In this document: positions 12,521 through 24,729 of the stretch, piece by piece | Layout: the number at the start of each line of letters is the position of its first letter | Numbering within the stretch: position 1 is the first letter of the stretch | Source of the DNA: Corydoras sp. C115 | Taxonomy: Eukaryota; Chordata; Actinopteri; Siluriformes; Callichthyidae | Reading direction: 5' to 3' | DNA length: 64,000 nt | NCBI GenBank assembly: GCA_019802505.1 | Contig: JAFMOC010000442.1 | Coordinates: 52,501-116,500 of the forward strand | Translations under genes and position numbers: made by a program | Notes under the pieces: generated by a model | Databases searched by the model: none | Told to the model about the DNA's origin: nothing | Seen by the model: only the letters and a program-made list of their open reading frames with translations

Positions 12521-12543
12521 GGGGGGGGGGGGGGGGGGGGGGG
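12521..12543. repeat. G homopolymer, 23 nt
   Basis: Pure G run inside the spacer between the arms of the inverted duplication. It has G-quadruplex potential and is prone to slippage. Confidence 0.9.
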
Positions 12544-12619
12544 CTGACCGGTGAGGGGGTCAGCAACATACCGAGCTCCTGGTCTGCCATTAGTGAGCAA
12601 TGGGGTTAAGGGCTTAACC

Positions 12620-12760
12620 GGCGTAGGCTTGTGGTTAAGGAACCAGCCTTGCGACCTGAAGGTCCATGGTTCGTTTCCCGGTCCCACCAATGGACACCTA
12701 ACCCCAATTGGGCAAGACCTCTAACCTGAATTGCTTATGGGTTCCGTCTACAGGGCTGCT
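12620..12760 (+). mobile_element. possible second tRNA-like SINE fragment
   Basis: Contains GGCTTGTGGTTAAGGAACC (A-box-like), CATGGTTCGTTTCCCGGTCC (B-box-like) and CCCAATTGGGCAAGACC. A related stretch (GATTCCCAGTCCCACCAA, TTGGGCAAGACACCGAACCC) lies at about 13913-14055. It looks like a separate fish SINE family but is too degraded to name. Confidence 0.4.
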
Positions 12761-13800
12761 CACCACTCTAGTACGTGTTCTCACTTCACAAGTAGTTTAT
12801 TTATCGAGCTTTTTTGTTTTTTTTACAATAGTAAATTGTCCCAAAGCAGCTTTACAGTGTTATAAGCCTTTAGACCCCCAAAGAGCAAGCCGAAGAGACA
12901 GCGGCAAGGCAAAACTCCCTCTGGGGGGGGGGGGGTGTTTTCCCCATGCCCATCCAGGGGAGAACGTTTCGGGCGCTGGGCAGATACACCCAGGACAGGG
13001 CGCCAATCTATCACTGGGTACACACTCACTCACACAGACACACTCTATATGGGGCAATTTGGAGAATTCAATTGACCTCGATCCATGTTTTTGGACTGTG
13101 GGGGGAAACCAGAGAACCTGGAGGAAACCCACACGGACACGGGGAGAACAGAGTAAACTGGTACATTGTCTCAAAGCAGCTTTACAGAGTTATACGCCTT
13201 TAAACCTCCAAAGAGTGAGCCGAAGAGACAGCGGCAAGACAAAACTCCCTGGGGGGGGGGGGTTCCCCATGCCCATCCAGGGGAGAATGTTTCGGGTGCT
13301 GGGCAGATACACCCAGGACAGGGCGCCAATCCATCACTGGGTACACACTCACTTACACAGAGACACTCTACATGGGGCAATTTGGAGAATTCACTTGACC
13401 TCGATCCATGTTTTTGGACTGTGGGGGGAAACCAGAGAACCCGGAGGAAACCCACGCGGACACGGGGAGAACATGGAATTTTTTTTACCACCAGCCGCCA
13501 CTGGTACATTGTCACAAAGCAGCTTTACAGAGTTATACGCCTTTAAACCTCCAAAGAGCGAGCCGAAGAGACAGCGGCAAGACAAAACTCCCTGTTGTGG
13601 TGGTATCTTAAGGACGAAACCTTGTGAGGACCGAGGCTCAGTGGGGGGCACGTCCTCCTCAAGCGTGTACCGACTGTGTGATGATCACGTGACCCGTATT
13701 TAACAATTAAAAACACTGAGGGCGTCCTGCAGGACCGCGGGTCCAATAGAACTCCGGGTTCCATCAAGTAGCCACCGTAGCCGCAGAGCTTCAGCAGAAC
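12677..13800. repeat. right arm of the long inverted duplication
   Basis: Reverse complement of 10555-11371, with an extra internal tandem copy of the SINE-fragment block (12945-13250). The outer end reads GTGTGATGATCACGTGACCC, matching the left arm. The spacer to the left arm is about 1.3 kb. Confidence 0.85.
12945..13482 (-). mobile_element. two V-SINE fragments (-) inside the right arm
   Basis: Fragments at 12945-13150 and 13262-13482 share flanks (TTTACAGAGTTATACGCC, AAAACTCCCT), which shows local tandem duplication of one SINE-bearing block. Confidence 0.85.
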
Positions 13801-13912
13801 CAATGGATTAAGAATCTGATGTCCGTGCTAATAGAACACAGAGTTTCATTGACACGGTGCATCATGTGACTCCGGCGGCAGAACTAAAAGGGGCAGATAC
13901 TGCAGGGTACTT

Positions 13913-14055
13913 AGTTGAGAGGGATCCCCGCAACAGCATCATTTCAGTGGCACACCCTGTGGCTGGTTCCCCGCGTCGATTCCCAGTCCCACCAAATACC
14001 ACAGCTGAAGTGCCCTTGGGCAAGACACCGAACCCCAATTGCCCCTGGTTAGTTT
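13913..14055 (+). mobile_element. possible degraded tRNA-like SINE (second family)
   Basis: Carries GGTACTTAGTTGAGAGGG, CGTCGATTCCCAGTCCC and TTGGGCAAGACACCG. It resembles the element at 12620-12760 and directly precedes a MITE. Confidence 0.4.
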
Positions 14056-14945
14056 GGCCACGCCCCCTTTCTGCCTTAGTTGTAGTTCTTCAATTCCAGA
14101 CTGTAGTCCATCTGTTTGTTCTACAGTACATACTGTGTACGTCCCCTTTTCTCTGTTCTAATGGTCAGAACCCCAATAGTACCACCACAGAGCAGGGGTT
14201 ATTGGGTGGGGGCATTAGTTCCTATCCCAGCAGTGTCACTGAGGTGGAGAAATGAACCTCCAGCAGCACAATGGACAATCCACCACCCAAATGATACTGT
14301 GTACGTCCCCTTTACTCTGTTCTAATGGTCAGAACCCCAATAGTACCCCCACAGAGCAGGGGTTATTGGGTGGGTGCATTAGTTCCTAGCCCAGCAGTCT
14401 TACTGAGGTGGAGAAATGAAACTCCAGCAGCACAATGGACAATCCACCACCCAAATGATACTGCGTACGTCCCCTTTACTCTGTTCTAATGCTCAGAACC
14501 CTAATAGTAGCACCACAGAGCAGGGGTTATTGGGTGGGGGCATTAGTTCCTATCCCAGCAGTGTGACTGAGGTGGAGAAATGAAACTCCAGCAGCACAAT
14601 GGACGATCCACCACCCAAACAATACTGTGTATGTCCCCTTTACTCTGTTCTAATGGTCAGGACCCCAATAGTAGCACCACAGAGCAGGGGTTATTGGGTG
14701 GGTGCATTAGTTCCTATCCCAGCAGTGTGACTGAGGTGGAGAAATGAAACTCCAGCAGCACTGCTGCACTAGAACCCCCCTCACCACATCAGTGTCACTG
14801 CAGAACCGACAAGAAACAATCCACCACCCAAATGATACCTGTTCTGTGATGCTCCTGACCAACGGAGAACCAACAATGGACTACAGTCTGAAATCGTAGG
14901 ACTACAAAGTCCACCTATATGGTAAGTGGAGGACAAGTGGAGTTT
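14056..14945. mobile_element. foldback MITE with internal tandem amplification
   Basis: Same family as 7729-8600, from GGCCACGCCCCCTTTCTGC to ATATGGTAAGTGGAGG. The middle segment (ACTGTGTACGTCCCCTTTAC ... CCACCACCCAAATGATACTG) is repeated about four times with a period near 166 bp, so this copy is longer than the others. Confidence 0.8.
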
Positions 14946-15289
14946 CTGTTCTGAAATCTAGACGCGGAATGACATCACGACGCGGACGTGACGGCAGACT
15001 TTAATAGAGACGTTTCTTTCTGGAGCGGCGAGGACACTCGGCACGCTCGCTTCAGAATCCCCCTGCTATTGTGTCCTGTCTAATCGAATAAACACTCCGA
15101 CGTGTGAAGCGGCGGGGTGTTTACCGGATGCTGCCCACAGCTCAAACACCTTCATTAGGAGAACACGGTTCGGTACGGCGGCGCGACACACGCGACACTA
15201 ATTGGAACAAGCCGAGCGCAGACGGCGACTCGCCCAGTGCTCGCTCACAAACCCAAACCGGGATATTAATTCAGGATTTACCTCATATA
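14946..15289. other. unique intron sequence, nothing recognised
   Basis: GC-rich unique sequence without supported splice-site pairs or homology. Confidence 0.5.
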
Positions 15290-15643
15290 TTCATCCATTC
15301 ATTATCTTCCACTTTATCCTCTATTAGGGTCGCGGTGGGGGGGTTCCCCATGCCCATCCAGGGGAGAACGTTTCGGGCGCTGGGCAGATACACCCAGGAC
15401 AGGGGGGCAATCTATCGCTGGACACACACTCACTGACACACAGACACACTCTATATGGGGCAATTTGGAGAACTCAATTGACTTGACTCATGTCTTTTGG
15501 ACTGTGGGAGGAAACCGGAGAACCCGGAGGAAACCCACGCGGACACGGGGAGGACATGGAAACTCCACCCAGATGGGGATTCGAACCAGGAATCCATAAT
15601 GCCGAGAGGAGAACATGCTAAACCACTAAGCCACCGTGCTGCC
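15290..15643 (-). mobile_element. V-SINE, full length (-)
   Basis: Tail ATTCATTATCTTCCACTTTATC at the left and head GCCACCGTGCTGCC at the right. The B box is slightly changed. Confidence 0.9.
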
Positions 15644-15647
15644 CGAC

Positions 15648-15690
<43 letters not shown>

Positions 15691-16008
15691 TCACGGGGGG
15701 GGGGGGTTTCCCATGCCCATCCAGGGGAGAACGTTTCGGGCGCTGGGTAGATAGACCCAGGACAGGGGGGGCAATCTATCGCTGGGCACACACTCACTCA
15801 CACACACACACTCTATATGGGGCAATTTGGAGAACTCACTTGACTTGATCCATGTTTTTTGGACTGTGGGAGGAAAGCGGAGAACCCGGAGGAAACCCAC
15901 GCGGACACGAGGAGGACATGGAAACTCCACCCAGATGGGGATTCGAACCGGGAATCCATATTGCCGAGAGGAGAACATGCTAAACTCTAAGCCACCGTGC
16001 CGCCCGAC

Positions 16009-16071
<63 letters not shown>

Positions 16072-16330
16072 TCACGGGGGGGGAAGGGTGGGGTTCCCCA
16101 TGCCCATCCAGGGGAGAACGTTTCGGGCGCTGGGCAGATAGACCCAGGACAGGGGGGGCAATCTATCGCTGGGCACACACTCACTCACACACACACACTC
16201 TATATGGGGCAATTTGGAGAACTCACTTGACTTGATCCATGTTTTTTGGACTGTGGGAGGAAAGCGGAGAACCCGGAGGAAACCCACGCGGACACGGGGA
16301 GGACATGGAAACTCCACCCAGATGGGGATA
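15644..16330 (-). mobile_element. two tandem units of (AT)n plus V-SINE (-)
   Basis: The block CCTCATATAT(AT)n AGTGTCACGGGG plus SINE occurs twice: (AT)n at 15652-15687 with a SINE at about 15700-16004, and (AT)n at 16012-16068 with a SINE at about 16083-16328. The second SINE is cut short at TGGGGATACATACATA. The shared (AT)n-SINE junction shows tandem duplication of the composite. Confidence 0.85.
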
Positions 16331-16374
16331 CATACATACATACATACATACAGAGTGTCCCTAAAGTGTTATCT

Positions 16375-16602
16375 CTGGTTTCCTCCCGCAGTCCAACAAC
16401 AATGATTCAAGGTGAATTGCATTCCCTAAATTGCCCCATCTAAATTGTGTGTGAGAGAGAGAGAAACTGAGTGTCTGCCCATGATCTGCGCCGCGTTTTG
16501 AAACGTTCTCCTCTGGATGTGCTTTGGGGACCACCCCCCCCCCACCCCCCGCGCCTCAACCCAAGTAGGGCATTAAGCAGAACATAATGAGATGAGATGA
16601 GC
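16375..16602 (+). mobile_element. diverged V-SINE core and tail (+)
   Basis: An older relative with CTCCCGCAGTCCAACAACAA, GATTCAAGGTGAATTGCATT and a tail GTAGGGCATTAAGCAGAACA, clearly diverged from the young copies nearby. Confidence 0.65.
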
Positions 16603-17063
16603 AGTAAGATTATTCTTACAATAATAATACGACTGTAATTAACACACATGATTAAAAACAGCCTCCTCACTCTGACTGTAACCTTAAACCCGAGCGCTGA
16701 TCAGATCATAACACGCGTCGGATCGCTCGGCGCTCCGCTCACGTTCTCTTCGGTCCAGCGGCAGCGTCCTTTAAAGCACTTTAATGAAAATCCAATGTGG
16801 AAGCGTTCGGATAAACAGATCCCGTGATTGAATTACTTCCACGGGAATCAATAGATAATTGGTTGCTCGGTGTTGGAGCGGAGTTCAGTGCTTGGCTTTC
16901 GTGCTCTGCTCTCTGGAAACCATGGTTTGGTTTGTAGATGCTGCCTGAGCTCGGGTTCGATTCCACACGTCGCTGCTGCAGACTTTATTATCATTATTAT
17001 CATTATTATCATTATTATTATTATCATCATTATTTTCATTATTATCATTATTATTATCATTAT
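16603..17063. other. unique intron sequence plus (ATT/ATC)n
   Basis: No gene signal. A trinucleotide-like ATTATC/ATTATT tract lies at about 16986-17063 and abuts the next SINE. Confidence 0.6.
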
Positions 17064-18232
17064 CGGCACGGTGGCTTAGTGGTTGGCACGTTCTCCTCTC
17101 AGCACTAGGGATTCCCGGTTCGAATCCCCATCTGGGTGGAGTTTCCATGTTCTCCCCGTGTCCGCGTGGATCTCCTCCGGGTTCTCGGGTTTCCTCCCAC
17201 AGTCCAAAAACATGTATGAAGTCAATTGAGATCTTCAAATTGCCCCATATAGAGTGTGTCTGTGTGAGTGAGTGTGTGTCCTGCGATGGATTGGCGCCCT
17301 GTCCTAGGTGTATCTGCCCAGCACCTGAAACGTTCTCCCCTGGATGGGCATGGGGAACCCCCCCCCACCGCGACCCTAATAGAGGATAAAGCGGAAGATA
17401 ATGAATGAATGAATGAATCATTATCATCAGTGCTGTGGGTTTTAGAATAGAATGTTTTAATGCATTAAATATCATCTCGGCGGCACGGTGGCTTAGTGGT
17501 TTAGCACGTTCTCCTCTCAGCACTAGGGATTCCCGGTTCGAATCCCCATCTGGGTGGAGTTTCCATGCTCTCCCCGTGTCCGCGTGGGTTTCCTCCGGGT
17601 TCTCCGGTTTCCTCCCACAGTCCGAAAACATGGATGAAGTCAATTGAAATCTCCAAATTGCCCCATGTAGAGTGTGTGTGTCCTGCGATGGATTGGCGTC
17701 CTGTCCTGGGTGTATCTGCCCAGCGCCCGAAACGTTCTCCCCTGGATGGGCATGGGGAACCCCCCCCCCCCCCCGCGACCCTAATAGAGGATAAAGCGGG
17801 AGATAATGAATGAATGAATCATTATTATCAGTGCTGTGGGTTTTAGAATAGAATGTTTTAATGCATTAAATATCATCTAAGCGGCACGCTGGCTTAGTGG
17901 TTTAGCACGTTCTCCTCTCAGCGCTAGGGATTCCCGGTTCGAATCCCCATCTGGGTGGAGTTTCCATGTTCTCCCCGTGTCCGCGTGGGTTTCCTCCGGG
18001 TTCTCGGGTTTCCTCGCACAGTTCAAAAACATGGATCAAGTCAATTGAATTCTCAAAAATTGCCCCATATAGAGTGTGTCCGTGTGAGTGAGTGTGTGTC
18101 CTGCGATGGATTGCCCCCCTGTCCTGGGTGTGTCTGCCCAGCGCAAGAAACGTTCTCCCCTGAATGGGCATGGGGAACCCCCCCGCCACCCTAATAGAGT
18201 ATAAAGCAGGAGAAAATGAATGAATGAATGAA
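17064..18232 (+). mobile_element. three V-SINE copies (+) with duplicated flanks
   Basis: Copies at 17064-17418, 17477-17818 and 17879-18232. The roughly 60-bp spacer with AGTGCTGTGGGTTTTAGAAT and AATGCATTAAATATCATCT follows both the first and second copies, so SINE plus flank was tandemly duplicated (period about 402 bp). Confidence 0.9.
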
Positions 18233-18235
18233 TAT

Positions 18236-18439
18236 CATCTCATTATCTTCTGCTGAATCCTGGTGAGGGGGGGTTGGTTCCCCATGCCCATCCAGGGAAA
18301 AAAGTTTAGTAAATTTAGATGGGGCAATTTGAGAGCAGCCAGTTCACCTTGAATCCATATATTTGTACTGTGAGAGCCAGAGATAGGCCACACAGACAAG
18401 CGTTACACGTCAACAGATAGCAGGGTCTAGCAGGGTGGT
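18236..18439 (-). mobile_element. diverged V-SINE fragment (-)
   Basis: TCTCATTATCTTCTGCTGAA, CCCATGCCCATCCAGGGAAA and GGGGCAATTTGAGAGCAGCC mark an old SINE that leads into the satellite. Confidence 0.65.
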
Positions 18440-21400
18440 TAGCGCCCAATCTACCCTATAAAAGTTATAAGGTTCTAAAAGTTATGCATTTTAAAGTGGA
18501 AATAACTCGTGTCGCAGACCCCACACTGTAAGGAGATGTGTTTGCCCCACCTGGGAATCGAACCCAGCACCTGCAGATGTCAAAAATTAAAATGAGTTCT
18601 GTTTTTAGTCTTATAAGGAGTTTTTCCAAAATGTAAGAGGACATAACACGTGTTGCAGACCCCCCACCTTATTAGGACATGTGTTTGCCCCACCTGGGAA
18701 TCGAACCCAGGACCTGCAGATGTCGAAAACATTCAAATAAGTTCAATAAAAGTTACAAGGTTTTAAAAGTTATAAAGTTTTTTACGTGTTATAAGGATTT
18801 TTTAAAAATGTAAGAGGAAATAAGTCTTACACACAGTAAGGAGATGTGTTTGCCCCACCTGGGAATCGAACCCAGGACCTGCTATGAGGCAGAAAACATT
18901 AAAATAAGTTCTATAAAAGTTATAAGGTTTTAAAAGTTATAAAGTTTAATGTGTTTTAAGGATTTTTTAAAAATGTAAGAGGAAATAACTCGTGTCGCAG
19001 ACCCCACACAGTAAGGAAATGTGTTTGCCCCACCTGGGAATCGAACCCAGCACCTGCAGATGTCAAAAATTAAAATGAGTTCTGTTTTTAAAGTCTTATA
19101 AGGAGTTTTTCCAAAATGTAAGAAGACATAACACGTGTTGCAGACCCCCCACCTTATTAGGACATGTGTTTGCCCCATCTGGGAATCGAACCCAGGACCT
19201 GCTATGAGGCAGAAACACTAAAATTCTGTAAATGTTATAAAGTTCTAAAGGTTATAAAGTTCAACGTGTTATAAGGATTTTCCAAAATGTAAGAGGAAAT
19301 AACTCTTGTCGCAGACCCCCCCACCTTATAAGGAGATGAGTTTGCCCCACCTGGGAATCGAACCCAGGACCTACAGATGTCGAAAACATTCAAATAAGTT
19401 CAATAAAAGTTACAAGGTTTTAAAAGTTTTAAAGTTTTTTACGTGTTATAAGGATTTTAAAAAAATGTAAGAGGAAATAACTCTTACACACAGTAAGGAG
19501 ATGTGTTTGCCCCACCTGGGAATCGAACCCAGCACCTGCAGATGTCGAAAATTAAAATGAGTTCTGTTTTTATAGGAGTTTTTCCAAAATGTAAGAGGAC
19601 ATAACACGCGTTGCAGACCCCCCACCTTATTAGGACATGTGTTTGCCCCATCTGGGAATCGAACCCAGGACCTGCTATGAGGCAGAAAACATTAAAATAA
19701 GTTCTTTAAAAGTTATAAAGTTCTAAAAGTTATAAAGTTATAAAGATTTTTTTAAATGTAAGAGGAAATAACTCTTGTCGCAGACCCCCCACCTTGTAAG
19801 GACATGTGTTTGCCCCACCTTGGAATCGAACCCAGGACCTGCAGATGTTGAAAACATTAAGAACATGAGTTCTGTGTTTAAAGTGTTGTAAGGAGTTTCC
19901 AAAATGTAAGAGGACATAACTTTTGTCGCAGACCCCTCACCTTATAAGGTGTTTGCCTCATCTGGGAATCGAACCCAGAACCCGCTATGAGGACGAAAAC
20001 ATTAAAATGAGTTCTGTAAAGGTTATAAAGTTCTAAAAGTTATAAAGATTTTTTTAAATGTAAGAGGAAATAACTCGTGTCGCAGACCCCCCACCTTATA
20101 AGGAGATGAGTTTGCCCCACCTGGGAATCGAACCCAGCACCTGCAGATGTCGAAAATTAAAATGAGTTCTGTTTTTATAGGAGTTGCTCCAGAATGTAAG
20201 AGGACATAACACATGTTGCAGACCCCCCACCTTATTAGGACATGTGTTTGCCCCATCTGGGAATCGAACCCAGGACCTGCTATGAGGCAGAAAACATTAA
20301 AATAAATTCTATAAAAGTTATAAGGTTCTAAAAGTTATAAAGTTTAATGTGTTTTAAGGATTTTTTTTAAAATGTAAGAGGAAATAACTCGTGTCGCAGA
20401 CCCCACACAGTAAGGAGATGTGTTTGCCCCACCTGGGAATCGAACCCAGCACCTGCAGATGTTGAAAACATTAAGAACATGAGTTCTGTGTTTAAAGTGT
20501 TGTAAGGAGTTTCCAAAATGTAAGAGGACATAACTTTTGTCGCAGACCCCTCACCTTATAAGGTGTTTGCCTCATCTGGGAATCGAACCCAGAACCCGCT
20601 ATGAGGACGAAAACATTAAAATGAGTTCTGTAAAGGTTATAAAGTTCTAAAAGTTATAAAGATTTTTTTAAATGTAAGAGGAAATAACTCGTGTCGCAGA
20701 CCCCCCACCTTATAAGGAGATGAGTTTGCCCCACCTGGGAATCGAACCCAGCACCTGCAGATGTCGAAAATTAAAATGAGTTCTGTTTTTATAGGAGTTG
20801 CTCCAGAATGTAAGAGGACATAACACATGTTGCAGACCCCCCACCTTATTAGGACATGTGTTTGCCCCATCTGGGAATCGAACCCAGGACCTGCTATGAG
20901 GCAGAAAACATTAAAATAAATTCTATAAAAGTTATAAGGTTCTAAAAGTTATAAAGTTTAATGTGTTTTAAGGATTTTTTTTAAAATGTAAGAGGAAATA
21001 ACTCGTGTCGCAGACCCCACACAGTAAGGAAATGTGTTTGCCCCACCTGGGAATCGAACCCAGCACCTGCAGATGTCAAAAATTAAAATGAGTTCTGTTT
21101 TTAAAGTCTTATAAGGAGTTTTTCCAAAATGTAAGAAGACATAACACGTGTTGCAGACCCCCCACCTTATTAGGACATGTGTTTGCCCCATCTGGGAATC
21201 GAACCCAGGACCTGCTATGAGGCAGAAACACTAAAATTCTGTAAATGTTATAAAGTTCTAAAGGTTATAAAGTTCAACGTGTTATAAGGATTTTCCAAAA
21301 TGTAAGAGGAAATAACTCTTGTCGCAGACCCCCCCACCTTATAAGGAGATGAGTTTGCCCCACCTGGGAATCGAACCCAGGACCTACAGATGTCGAAAAA

Positions 21401-24140
21401 CATTCAAATAAGTTCAATAAAAGTTACAAGGTTTTAAAAGTTTTAAAGTTTTTTACGTGTTATAAGGATTTTAAAAAAATGTAAGAGGAAATAACTCTTA
21501 CACACAGTAAGGAGATGTGTTTGCCCCACCTGGGAATCGAACCCAGCACCTGCAGATGTCGAAAATTAAAATGAGTTCTGTTTTTATAGGAGTTTTTCCA
21601 AAATGTAAGAGGACATAACACGCGTTGCAGACCCCCCACCTTATTAGGACATGTGTTTGCCCCATCTGGGAATCGAACCCAGGACCTGCTATGAGGCAGA
21701 AAACATTAAAATAAGTTCTTTAAAAGTTATAAAGTTCTAAAAGTTATAAAGTTATAAAGATTTTTTTAAATGTAAGAGGAAATAACTCTTGTCGCAGACC
21801 CCCCACCTTGTAAGGACATGTGTTTGCCCCACCTTGGAATCGAACCCAGGACCTGCAGATGTTGAAAACATTAAGAACATGAGTTCTGTGTTTAAAGTGT
21901 TGTAAGGAGTTTCCAAAATGTAAGAGGACATAACTTTTGTCGCAGACCCCTCACCTTATAAGGTGTTTGCCTCATCTGGGAATCGAACCCAGAACCCGCT
22001 ATGAGGACGAAAACATTAAAATGAGTTCTGTAAAGGTTATAAAGTTCTAAAAGTTATAAAGATTTTTTTAAATGTAAGAGGAAATAACTCGTGTCGCAGA
22101 CCCCCCACCTTATAAGGAGATGAGTTTGCCCCACCTGGGAATCGAACCCAGCACCTGCAGATGTCGAAAATTAAAATGAGTTCTGTTTTTATAGGAGTTG
22201 CTCCAGAATGTAAGAGGACATAACACATGTTGCAGACCCCCCACCTTATTAGGACATGTGTTTGCCCCATCTGGGAATCGAACCCAGGACCTGCTATGAG
22301 GCAGAAAACATTAAAATAAATTCTATAAAAGTTATAAGGTTCTAAAAGTTATAAAGTTTAATGTGTTTTAAGGATTTTTTTTTAAAATGTAAGAGGAAAT
22401 AACTCGTGTCGCAGACCCCACACAGTAAGGAGATGTGTGTTTGCCCCACCTGGGAATCGAACCCAGCACCTGCAGATGTTGAAAACATTAAGAACATGAG
22501 TTCTGTGTTTAAAGTGTTGTAAGGAGTTTCCAAAATGTAAGAGGACATAACTTTTGTCGCAGACCCCTCACCTTATAAGGTGTTTGCCTCATCTGGGAAT
22601 CGAACCCAGAACCCGCTATGAGGACGAAAACATTAAAATGAGTTCTGTAAAGGTTATAAAGTTCTAAAAGTTATAAAGATTTTTTTAAATGTAAGAGGAA
22701 ATAACTCGTGTCGCAGACCCCCCACCTTATAAGGAGATGAGTTTGCCCCACCTGGGAATCGAACCCAGCACCTGCAGATGTCGAAAATTAAAATGAGTTC
22801 TGTTTTTATAGGAGTTGCTCCAGAATGTAAGAGGACATAACACATGTTGCAGACCCCCCACCTTATTAGGACATGTGTTTGCCCCATCTGGGAATCGAAC
22901 CCAGGACCTGCTATGAGGCAGAAAACATTAAAATAAATTCTATAAAAGTTATAAGGTTCTAAAAGTTATAAAGTTTAATGTGTTTTAAGGATTTTTTTTA
23001 AAATGTAAGAGGAAATAACTCGTGTCGCAGACCCCACACAGTAAGGAGATGTGTTTGCCCCACCTGGGAATCGAACCCAGCACCTGCAGATGTTGAAAAC
23101 ATTAAGAACATGAGTTCTGTGTTTAAAGTGTTGTAAGGAGTTTCCAAAATGTAAGAGGACATAACTTTTGTCGCAGACCCCTCACCTTATAAGGTGTTTG
23201 CCCCACCTGGGAATCGAACCCAGAACCCGCTATGAGGACGAAAACATTAAAATGAGTTCTGTAAAGGTTATAAAGTTCTAAAAGTTATAAAGTTATAAAG
23301 ATTTTTTTAAATGTAAGAGGAAATAACTCGTGTCGCAGACCCCCTACCTTATAAGGAGATGAGTTTGCCCCACCTGGGAATCGAACCCAGCACCTGCAGA
23401 TGTCGAAAATTAAAATGAGTTCTGTGTTTAAAGTCTTATAAGACTTTAACATTAAAATGAGTTCTGTAAAAGTTATAAAGTTCTAAAGGTTATAAAGTTC
23501 AATGTGTTTTAAGGATTTTTTAAAAATGTAAGAGGAAATAACTCGTGTCGCAGACCCCACACAGTAAGGAGATGTGTTTGCCCCACCTGGGAATTGAACC
23601 CAGCACCTGCAGATGTCAAAAATTAAAATGAGTTCTGTTTTTAGTCTTGTAAGGAGATTTTCCAACACGTAAGAGGAAATAACTCGTGTCGCAGACCCCC
23701 CACCTTATAAGGAGATGAGTTTGCCCCACCTGGGAATCGAACCCAGCACCTGCAGATGTCAAAAATTAAAATGAGTTCTGTTTTTAAAGTCTTATAAGGA
23801 GTTTTTCCAAAATGTAAGAAGACATAACACGCGTTGCAGACCCCCCACCTTATTAGGACATGTGTTTGCCCCATCTGGGAATCGAACCCAGGACCTGCTA
23901 TGAGGCAGAAAAAAAAGTTCTAAAAGTTCTAAAAGTTATAAAGTTATAAAGATTTTTTTAAATGTAAGAGGAAATAACTCTTGTCGCAGACCCCCCACCT
24001 TATAAGGAGATGAGTTTGCCCCACCTGGGAATCGAACCCAGCACCTGCAGATGTCAAAAATTAAAATGAGTTCTGTGTTTAAAGTCTAAAGTTCTAAAGG
24101 TTATAAAGTTCAACGTGTTATAAGGATTTTCCAAAATTTA
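18440..24140 (-). repeat. 5.7-kb satellite with tRNA T-arm-like hairpin in each unit
   Basis: About 36 units of alternating length near 145 and 170 bp. Each carries TGCCCCACCTGGGAATCGA followed by ACCCAG. The minus strand reads CTGGG-TTCGATT-CCCAG, a perfect 5-bp stem and 7-nt T-loop with a pol III B box, followed by GTGGGGC. A larger period of about 2,014 bp (for example 20023 and 22037) contains an inner duplication of about 614-617 bp (20023/20637, 22037/22654). A recurring 77-residue minus-strand frame here is a by-product, not a gene. Confidence 0.93.
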
Positions 24141-24729
24141 AGGGGGAAGAAAAAAAAACCTCGTTGGCACCCTGAATTCTGACAGAACGTTTAATGTAAG
24201 CAGAACTTGTCCAGAAATCTGCAAAGAGAACGTCTATTTTTGGCCGCCGAAGACGAGAAGTGACTATTACGATTCGGCTCACTCTGATGAAGTTGCCCCA
24301 TGTTTCAGACCGCTCTTTGAGTCGTAACTCAAAGTGACTGCTGTCTTTGAGTCAATCTTTTACTCTCCGCTGGCTCTGACTCATCTGCCCTCGCCCAGCA
24401 CGTTCCCACAATGCCCCACTGTTCCCCTCGGCCGCGCGGCTATCTATAACGGCCACACTTTTGTTTTGCCTCCAGTGTGCGGGAAAATAATCACCCCTCC
24501 GCGGTCCGTCCGTCCGTCCGTCCGTCCTCGCTGGGCAGGATGATTTAAAGGTGTTTGGAGGTGTTTGCGCACAGACGCTTCGGATCCTGCGAGGTGGCTT
24601 ATTATTAAGGAACTGCTCTGAATTTCTATTCGGTTCCGTTTGCCGACGGTACGAGACTTTGAACGATGATCAAAGCCAACGCTCGGGATTCCGAAGATGA
24701 AGGAATCGAACGCGTCGTGGTACCTCGTT
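24141..24729. other. unique intron sequence
   Basis: No recognised element except a short (CGTC)n run near 24505-24527. No exon of ptprm is seen. Confidence 0.5.

Noticed and set aside
18930..22887. Recurring 77-83 residue minus-strand frames (MGQTHVLIRWGV...)
   Set aside because: They follow the satellite unit and its higher-order copies exactly, with no codon-level constraint visible.
18440..24140. A cluster of true tRNA genes
   Set aside because: Only the T arm and part of an acceptor strand are present. No D arm, anticodon arm or matching 5' acceptor was seen.
18440..24140. CRISPR-like array
   Set aside because: The unit is long, the spacers are themselves repeated, and the context is vertebrate.
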